From an uncultured Lachnospiraceae bacterium (GTDB taxonomy: Bacteria > Bacillota_A > Clostridia > Lachnospirales > Lachnospiraceae), in NCBI GenBank assembly GCA_910585855.1, contig CAJUGZ010000125.1:1-12100 (forward strand): a stretch of 12,100 nt of DNA. Reading direction: 5' to 3'. The position numbers were made by a program, and so were the translations under genes. Shown here one piece after another: positions 7,116-12,100 of this stretch (position 1 is its first letter; each line of letters begins with the position of its first letter). Below the pieces are notes generated by a model. The model searched no databases. It saw nothing but the letters and a program-made list of their open reading frames with translations, and was not told where the DNA came from.

Positions 7116-7742
7116 TTAAACATTTTGCTTTTGTGCTTCCTCTATATCCTTTAACTCATAGTCTTCCATCTGCCTATCAGAAAATACCGCCTCAACCTCT
7201 TCTATTCTCTGCTCCTCTGTCAAACTGGCACTTTCCATTTTCTTCTTTTCCCGATTTTCTTCTATAAAATATCCAATCGCCGCAGCTCCTATCATCAATA
7301 AAATAGATACCACCTCTATTATTACAGAAGCTGTAACCGATATAGTCTGCATATCAAGTGAACTGCCTTTATCTAAAACAACTCCAATCCAAGTTGTAAT
7401 AAATCCCAATGATATTGTATAAAGCTGCGAAAATACAGCAATTACAGAAATCTGTTCTCCTTCTTTTAAAAGAACAAACTGCCAAATATACAAAAGAAAC
7501 ATTACAATTCCAAGTCCATTCATCCAAAACATCGTTTTAAAAAAACTTTTAAAATGGGAACGAAATACCGTCGCTACCCACCCCCAGTAATACAATACAG
7601 TAAATGGAGCTGCATACATCCATATCATTCCAATTACCGGCAGTTGCACCATAACATAATAAAAAAATCCAATTACAATAGGAGATACTGCAAGAAGAAT
7701 CAGCATCCCTTTCTCCTGTATCGTATCATTCTTACTTTCCAA
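7116..7742 (-). CDS. Five-helix membrane protein with acidic C-terminal tail, function unknown
   Basis: I do not recognise a named family. Counting from the chosen start, the 208-residue protein has five likely membrane helices at about 12-32, 38-60, 70-92, 98-123 and 133-160. A charged tail of about 45 residues follows (about 163-208), with EEQRIEEVEAVFSD and EDYELKDIEEAQ. There is no cleavable signal peptide. I choose a TTG start at 7742 because GGAGG (7751-7755) lies 8 nt ahead. An upstream in-frame TTG at 7757 would place that site inside the gene. The stop of the large TPR-ATPase gene is 45 bp upstream and no promoter or strong terminator lies between, so the two are probably co-transcribed. 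A role as membrane partner or anchor of the large protein is inference from this pairing only. Confidence 0.85.
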   Translation of the reverse strand: MESKNDTIQEKGMLILLAVSPIVIGFFYYVMVQLPVIGMIWMYAAPFTVLYYWGWVATVFRSHFKSFFKTMFWMNGLGIVMFLLYIWQFVLLKEGEQISVIAVFSQLYTISLGFITTWIGVVLDKGSSLDMQTISVTASVIIEVVSILLMIGAAAIGYFIEENREKKKMESASLTEEQRIEEVEAVFSDRQMEDYELKDIEEAQKQNV

Positions 7743-7787
7743 TTTCTTTTCCTCCAACTCGATTCGATCTATAAGATCCTATACATG

Positions 7788-10700
7788 CTAATTAAAATCA
7801 CTTTCCCGAAGCAGTACTGCATCGGAATCCTTTTTTTTCGAAAACAATCTTCCAAACAACTTTCGATTTCTTTTCTCTGCTTTCTCTATTGCATCATCAA
7901 TAATATCTTGTACATCTTCCATTACAATATTTTTCTTATTTGCATATACTGCGTCAATTTTAGCCGATAAAGCAAGCATTGCCATATCATCTACTATATA
8001 GTGATTCTCCAATGCATAATTTTTTGCTGTTTCTGCCCACTCTGCAATATTACACTCCTTTAATTCAATCCGATGCGTAAAGCAAACCCCAATCTGCGGA
8101 ACATCTGCCAGCAGCCGTTCTATGGATGTTCTGGTATCCTCTAAAACGACAATCATTCCGCCCGTATAATCTCCCATTGCTTCCAATAACTCTGTAACAG
8201 TGGCCATCCGCATCTCTCCTGCATGTTCAATAATCAAATCTGCCCCAACCAATCGGCTGATCGATTCCTTAATACCCTTATTATTTAAACGATCTCCAGA
8301 GATTTTAGCGATCTTTCTGCCCTTTCGTCCATTTAAACGATTCATTGTCTTAATCAGTGAAACTGCCAATGTTGTTTTTCCTGATTTTACTTCACCCATC
8401 AAAAGAATATTTCCAAACATAGAAGTTTCTGCTTCTTCTCCAATCTGCTGTGTTTCATATAGAATTTCTGCTATCTGCTGCTCCACACCCGGCATATAAA
8501 GATAATTAGCAAATATCCCTTTCCATTCTTCTGTCAGTTCCAATGGCGGTTCTTCCTTTTTCTTTTGCTCTGTCTTTTTTCTAATTTCAGATTTCTTTTC
8601 CGGTTTTGCCTCTGTTTCCATTGCTGTCTTCTTTTCTGAAGGATTCTCAGATATCTGTTTTGATACATTTTTCTTAGAAGTCTTATTTGATACTTTTGGT
8701 TTCTTTCCCAAAATCTCTTCTTCTAATCCTCGGTTTCCCATTCTTCCAAGCAAAAAACTCTCTGGATTATATCCGGCTGCTTCATAATAAGCATCCTCCG
8801 GCATCATCTCTACTCCATAGATATATCCAAAATCCTCTTTTGAAGATACCTGCTCTACCTTTTCCTTTGTCTGATTCTCCTGATAACCTTCCGCCTGATA
8901 AGAAACATCCTCCGGCATCTCTTCCACACCATAACTGCGAGTCATAATATACTGATAAAATTCTTCCTTTGTTCCACCTTCTGGAAACTCTTCATATTCT
9001 AAATCTTCTTCTAAGTCTTCCTCTAAATTCTCTTCTAACACTTCTTCTGAGTTTAACTGCTCTTTCTTATCTTTATCCTCTTCTGCAATATACTCATCTT
9101 CTTTCTTCTCTTCTACAGCTTCTTCTGCCTCTTCACTCTTTTCTGCTAAATCAGCCATTTTATTTAAAAACGGCTGTGGATCATAATCAGGAATACGATA
9201 ATAGACTTCTATTGGAACTTCATTGGTGTCTAACTTACTCAAAGAAAACGAAGCCTCTATATATTCCGGCTCTTCTTCTGGCACTTGATAATAAAACTCT
9301 CCTCCAAAAAAATTTCCATCTAAAAACTCCGCATCTTCTTCCTCTTCTACCTCTATCTCTTCCGATTCCTCTCCTTCCAGATTTTCCGTCACATCCTCTT
9401 TTTCCCGTTCTTTTTCAAAATTTTCCTGTGCCTGAAGCTCTTTTTTTCCCTTAAAATCATCCTTATCTTTTTCTACACCCTGTATTTTAGAATCATCCGA
9501 ATAAATATCTGCCGTTTGAAGTGGTCTTTCTTTTCTTCCCGCTCCAAAAACAGCTCCTGTTTCCTGCCATATACTTTCAGAAACTCTTCCTGCCTTTTTA
9601 CCAGCAGTAAATAAACTATTTGACTCTTCCTGAAATGTTTCTGTATCCTGTCCTGTTTCTGCTGTTTCTTCTGCAGTATAAAAAGCAGCTTCTCCCTCTA
9701 ACCCAACAGGTGTACCTACCTCCTCTTCCGACATACCAAAAGCTGCTCTAACTTCTTCTAGTCCTCCAAAAGCATTTTCCGCTGCCCCAAACACTCGTCT
9801 TGTTTCTTCCTCTGCCTGTTCAAAATTTTCTCCTGCTCCATTATTTGGATATGGCTGCATAGGCACATTTTGCGTAAAAGAATCCTTTGACAAGCTTCTA
9901 TCTCCAATCAGAGAAGAAATCGGCTGCGTCATCATATTTTTAAATTTTTCCCGCTCTCTGCGCAAATCACGTGTAGCGGCAAACATCGCATCCCGTTCCT
10001 CCTGCTCACTCTGATATTCCTCAAAATAAGATCTCTCCGACGGATAAGATGCCTTCTGACGCTCTTCTGCCTCCATAATCTCCTGCACACTTTTTGTAAG
10101 TGCTGCCTGCAAATTATCTGTAGCATACATCCTATCATGATGCCTTTTCTGAGAACCAGAAGCTGATGCCGTCACAGTCACTGTTTCTTTTTGCTCTTTT
10201 TGCTGATTCTCTTCCTCTTGTTTTTTCTTTAAATGTATATTGTATTTTTCTTGCTGACTTGGTGAAAGCGGGGCATGAAGCATTTTTAGCTCCATTGCCT
10301 TATCCACATACTGTCCCTCTCCAAACCAAAGAATCAATTCATCACATGCAGCTACACATTTCTGATTATAGCCTGCCTTATGATAAAGCTTTGCCAATTC
10401 AAACGACCATCTCTCATCCAAATCCTGATTCTTTAACTCTTCTAAAATTGCAATCTGACTTTCAATTGGCTCTCCTTTACGTCTGCTTAATTGATAAAGC
10501 AATTCAAAACGAGCCGTATCCTTTGGAGCTAATTCACTAAATTCTTGTATATAACGCTCCGCCTCTTCAAACTCTCCAGCATCAATACAAACATCCGCCA
10601 TTTGGTACACAAGTCTGCGTCCTAAAGGTGCTCGATTCCGTGCTAATTGAAAAATTTCTTTTGCATCTGCATATCTTCCGACTGCCTGATATACGCAGCC

Positions 10701-10886
10701 AACATTTGTCAGCATATTAATATTTCTTACTCTGCGCCAGTCAATCCCATCCGCAACTTTTGCCGCCGTCTTAAAATCACGCCGGTCAATTAACTTCATA
10801 ATCTGATCCGCTTTTATATTGTATTCGTATTTATCCACGACTCTTCTCCTGTCCGTACTTTCCATTCTTCCATTTCTATTACTCAA
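7788..10886 (-). CDS. Large TPR - acidic linker - P-loop ATPase protein, function unknown
   Basis: The 1032-residue protein has three parts. Residues about 20-220 are helical repeats of TPR type (for example VGCVYQAVGRYADAKEIFQL at 62-81 and ADVCIDAGEFEEAERYI at 97-113). Residues about 220-720 are low-complexity and very acidic, with FG-containing stretches and internal repeats (YGVEEMPED at 652 and YGVEMMPED at 690), followed by a lysine-rich segment (728-778). The C-terminal domain is an AAA-like ATPase with Walker A GEVKSGKT (831-838) and a Walker B candidate MIVVLED (911-917), and ends with a basic helix (about 1002-1019). No signal peptide or membrane helix is seen. The start is a TTG at 10886 with AAGGA 9 nt upstream; the ATG at codon 8 has no well-spaced site. 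It is first in an operon with the membrane protein. Function is not assigned. Confidence 0.9.
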   Translation of the reverse strand: MSNRNGRMESTDRRRVVDKYEYNIKADQIMKLIDRRDFKTAAKVADGIDWRRVRNINMLTNVGCVYQAVGRYADAKEIFQLARNRAPLGRRLVYQMADVCIDAGEFEEAERYIQEFSELAPKDTARFELLYQLSRRKGEPIESQIAILEELKNQDLDERWSFELAKLYHKAGYNQKCVAACDELILWFGEGQYVDKAMELKMLHAPLSPSQQEKYNIHLKKKQEEENQQKEQKETVTVTASASGSQKRHHDRMYATDNLQAALTKSVQEIMEAEERQKASYPSERSYFEEYQSEQEERDAMFAATRDLRREREKFKNMMTQPISSLIGDRSLSKDSFTQNVPMQPYPNNGAGENFEQAEEETRRVFGAAENAFGGLEEVRAAFGMSEEEVGTPVGLEGEAAFYTAEETAETGQDTETFQEESNSLFTAGKKAGRVSESIWQETGAVFGAGRKERPLQTADIYSDDSKIQGVEKDKDDFKGKKELQAQENFEKEREKEDVTENLEGEESEEIEVEEEEDAEFLDGNFFGGEFYYQVPEEEPEYIEASFSLSKLDTNEVPIEVYYRIPDYDPQPFLNKMADLAEKSEEAEEAVEEKKEDEYIAEEDKDKKEQLNSEEVLEENLEEDLEEDLEYEEFPEGGTKEEFYQYIMTRSYGVEEMPEDVSYQAEGYQENQTKEKVEQVSSKEDFGYIYGVEMMPEDAYYEAAGYNPESFLLGRMGNRGLEEEILGKKPKVSNKTSKKNVSKQISENPSEKKTAMETEAKPEKKSEIRKKTEQKKKEEPPLELTEEWKGIFANYLYMPGVEQQIAEILYETQQIGEEAETSMFGNILLMGEVKSGKTTLAVSLIKTMNRLNGRKGRKIAKISGDRLNNKGIKESISRLVGADLIIEHAGEMRMATVTELLEAMGDYTGGMIVVLEDTRTSIERLLADVPQIGVCFTHRIELKECNIAEWAETAKNYALENHYIVDDMAMLALSAKIDAVYANKKNIVMEDVQDIIDDAIEKAEKRNRKLFGRLFSKKKDSDAVLLRESDFN
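8768..9300 (-). other. Internal protein repeats in the acidic region of the TPR-ATPase gene
   Basis: The acidic middle of the large protein contains four related short units: FYYQVPEEEPEYIEASF (residues 531-547), VYYRIPDYDPQPFLNKM (561-577), YGVEEMPEDVSYQAEGY (652-668) and YGVEMMPEDAYYEAAGY continuing into NPESFLLGRMG (690-717). The last two are near copies. The DYDPQPFLNKM end of the second unit resembles the YNPESFLLGRM end of the fourth. Such repeats in a disordered linker suggest repeated binding motifs for a partner, but this is inference. Confidence 0.6.
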
Positions 10887-10907
10887 TACATTTTTTCCTT
10901 ACTATCA

Positions 10908-10936
10908 ATAGTATCACATGCCTTTTCCCTTGTCAA
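10908..10936 (-). promoter_or_regulatory. Strong sigma-A type promoter of the TPR-ATPase operon
   Basis: On the minus strand a perfect -35 TTGACA (10931-10936) is 17 bp from TACTAT (10908-10913), and TGA directly before the -10 makes it an extended -10. Transcription would begin around 10900, leaving a leader of only about 15 nt before the TTG start at 10886. Upstream of the -35, two A-tracts (revcomp of 10957-10969 and 10971-10983) repeat with a 14-bp period and may act like an UP element. Confidence 0.75.
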
Positions 10937-10956
10937 AACTTATCAAAAAAATCCTA

Positions 10957-10983
10957 CTTAATTTTTTCCACCTAATTTTTTCG
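10957..10983. repeat. Imperfect 14-bp tandem repeat (A/T tracts) upstream of promoter
   Basis: CTTAATTTTTTCC and CCTAATTTTTTCG lie side by side with a 14-bp period, 20 to 50 bp upstream of the -35 element of the TPR-ATPase operon. They could be curved DNA or an UP element, or a simple slippage product. Confidence 0.45.
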
Positions 10984-10997
10984 TAAGAGGGGAACGC

Positions 10998-11134
10998 TGA
11001 AATTGGAAGGAAGGTCTATTCCGAACCCGCTTGCGCTTAACATTTCCTCGTAGCGGACACATAAGACACGAAAAAACCGTGCTTAAGTCCCGACGGGAAA
11101 TGATGATCCTTCATAGACCTTCCTTCCAATTTCA
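10998..11134. repeat. Palindromic element, copy B (perfect 22-bp arms, 93-bp structured centre)
   Basis: Bases 10998-11019 and 11113-11134 are exact reverse complements. The centre is itself self-complementary. CATTTCC (11041-11047) pairs with GGAAATG (11096-11102), CGGAC (11054-11058) pairs with GTCCCG (11087-11092) with one bulge, and TAAGACACG (11062-11070) pairs with CGTGCTTA (11078-11085) with one bulge around an A-rich loop. The whole 137 bp could therefore fold as one long rod. Its left part, extended to about 10992-11027, is nearly identical to copy A at 7017-7050. No protein is encoded. It lies downstream of the GNAT genes and upstream of the next promoter. It may be a small non-autonomous repeat element or a structured RNA. 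Confidence 0.7.
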
Positions 11135-11192
11135 ACTAATTCTGCCAGCCAAAAAATCACATTATTGCAAAAATTATCAAATGCAGTCACAA

Positions 11193-11207
11193 CACGCCCT
11201 AGGCGTG
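11193..11207 (-). terminator. Weak hairpin downstream of the GNAT genes
   Basis: CACGCC and GGCGTG form a 6-bp GC-rich stem with a 3-nt loop 19 bp after the stop codon of the last GNAT gene. No T-run follows immediately on the minus strand, so intrinsic termination is doubtful; the larger palindrome further on may serve instead. Confidence 0.25.
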
Positions 11208-11225
11208 CTGATACAACTACTGAAG

Positions 11226-11741
11226 CTAAGTATAGTTATCCAGCCCCTTTTTTTCATAAAATACCAGTGTTAATTTTTCATTGATGGTCTTAAAACTGCC
11301 AGTCTGTTGATATCCCATTTTCTCATACAAATGACAGTTGCGAGATTCCTGCAAAATTGTAGCCAGTTCCCAGTTCTCACTTCCATGCACTTCCTCGCAT
11401 AGTCGGATTTCTTTCTGCGCAATGCCATGATTCCAAAATTCCGGCAATATAAATATTGGGGAAATTCTCTTGCTTTTTCCCGTTTCCTTTTTATCAACAA
11501 TACAGATAGCCCCGACTTTTCGTTGTCCAATACAGATAAAATAATAAAATGTAAAGTCCTGCTTCAAGCGTGCTTCTACTTTTTCTATATTTTCATTTGC
11601 AGGACTGGTGTCAAAATCTTGGTATTTCTCTAGTAATTCTTTAAAAACATCGACCTGCATAGCATATATTTCTTTTGCATTATCAATATCCGCTTTTAAT
11701 AATGTTACTGAATCTTCAATATCCATTGTTCTAATTGTCAT
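11226..11741 (-). CDS. GNAT-family N-acetyltransferase
   Basis: GNAT enzymes move an acetyl group from acetyl-CoA to an amine; the acceptor here is unknown. The product has 171 residues from the start that I choose. Motif A, which binds the cofactor pyrophosphate, is ISPIFILPEFWNHGIAQ (about 93-109), a slightly degenerate Q/R-x-x-G-x-A form (N-H-G-I-A). The C-terminal LYEKMGYQQTG (138-148) is the usual alpha4-beta7 signature. The open frame begins with an ATG at 11750, but the AGGAGG site (11752-11757) would then be 1 nt away. The ATG at 11741 has 10 nt of spacing and is preferred. That site overlaps the stop codon of the preceding GNAT gene, so the two are translated as a pair. No signal peptide or membrane segment is present. 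Confidence 0.88.
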   Translation of the reverse strand: MTIRTMDIEDSVTLLKADIDNAKEIYAMQVDVFKELLEKYQDFDTSPANENIEKVEARLKQDFTFYYFICIGQRKVGAICIVDKKETGKSKRISPIFILPEFWNHGIAQKEIRLCEEVHGSENWELATILQESRNCHLYEKMGYQQTGSFKTINEKLTLVFYEKKGLDNYT

Positions 11742-11755
11742 TGTCACCATTCCTC

Positions 11756-12100
11756 CTAGCTATTCATTCTGAATTTCTCCAATCGATAATGTTGCTCGTC
11801 ATCCAGTTCTTTTATCCCATTTTTATATTCATATCCCTTTTTCCGATAAAATTCCACCGCTGTAATAGATGCGGGAATTTCGATTCTTTCCGCTCTTAAA
11901 AACAGTTCATCAGATTCAAGAGTATCAATGATATAACTGCCGATCCCCTGCCCATGAAACTCCGGCAATACAAAAATAGTAAGTAATATACTTTCCGTAG
12001 GGCTTCCCCAAAAACTTGATATAGAACCAACACCCACAATTTTATCTTCATTCCAAAATACATACACATTTGCATATTCTGCCACACCTTTGAACCAATT
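11756..12100 (-). CDS. GNAT-family N-acetyltransferase, 5' end outside the window
   Basis: This frame is open to the right edge, so the true start lies beyond 12100. 114 codons are visible. Motif A is IFVLPEFHGQGIGSYII, with a full Q/R-x-x-G-x-G type loop for acetyl-CoA (GQGIG), and the C-terminal part has AVEFYRKKGYEYKNG. The visible GTG at 12085 should not be taken as the start, because the codons before it (NWFKG) continue the fold. It ends 14 bp before the next GNAT gene, whose ribosome binding site overlaps its TAG stop. The two domains are not close copies of each other, so recent tandem duplication is unlikely. The substrate is unknown. Confidence 0.88.
   Translation of the reverse strand, partial: NWFKGVAEYANVYVFWNEDKIVGVGSISSFWGSPTESILLTIFVLPEFHGQGIGSYIIDTLESDELFLRAERIEIPASITAVEFYRKKGYEYKNGIKELDDEQHYRLEKFRMNS

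Noticed and set aside
8969..9454. Plus-strand frame of 161 codons, leucine/proline rich
   Set aside because: It is the antisense shadow of the glutamate-rich linker of the TPR-ATPase gene; GAA/GAG runs read as TTC/CTT/CTC, giving long open but meaningless frames. The same holds for 8687-8947 and 10166-10540.
1..12100. Possible CRISPR array in the window
   Set aside because: No series of direct repeats of about 30 bases with regular spacers was seen on either strand; the repeats found are two palindromic elements and one short tandem repeat.

Overview
The window looks like a chromosomal segment of a low-GC Bacillota, most likely a gut Lachnospiraceae. This rests on AT-rich DNA, strong AGGAGG-type ribosome binding sites, frequent GTG/TTG starts, and protein families typical of that group. 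The species cannot be fixed from the sequence alone. Every large gene reads on the minus strand. The one plus-strand gene that I accept is an 85-codon gene at 6726-6983.

Region 1 (about 1-6660) is a type I-B CRISPR-Cas operon of the Cst1/Cst2/Cas5t ('Tneap') kind. It is transcribed right to left as cas6, cas8b1 (cst1), cas7 (cst2/devR), cas5, cas3. A clean promoter (TTTACA, 17 bp, TAAAAT) sits upstream of cas6. The first four genes are packed tightly, with 15 bp, 0 bp and a 17-bp overlap between them. Together they encode a processing endonuclease (Cas6), the Cascade-type surveillance complex (Cas8, Cas7, Cas5) and the HD nuclease-helicase Cas3. About 70 bp after cas3 there is a ribosome binding site and a start codon, followed by about 13 codons that read like the N-terminus of Cas4. 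That frame then runs into a perfect 16-bp-armed palindrome at 10-48 and stops. The likely explanation is an insertion, possibly of the IS200/IS605 type, that cut cas4 before its first cluster cysteine. No CRISPR array, cas1 or cas2 is inside the window.

Region 2 (6650-7115) holds a divergently transcribed 85-codon conserved-looking gene of unknown function with its own extended -10 promoter. After it comes an imperfect palindrome (7016-7081) in the convergent gap.

Region 3 (7116-10936) is a two-gene minus-strand operon driven by an excellent promoter (TTGACA, 17 bp, TACTAT). The first gene encodes a 1032-residue protein with an N-terminal TPR-like helical part, a very acidic, repeat-containing middle and a C-terminal P-loop ATPase domain. 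The second encodes a small five-helix membrane protein with an acidic cytoplasmic tail. Their joint function is unknown to me.

Region 4 (10937-12100) contains a second, larger palindromic element (10998-11134). It shares about 34 bp of near-identical sequence with the one at 7016-7081. Beyond it are two adjacent GNAT acetyltransferase genes, and the upstream one is cut by the window edge.
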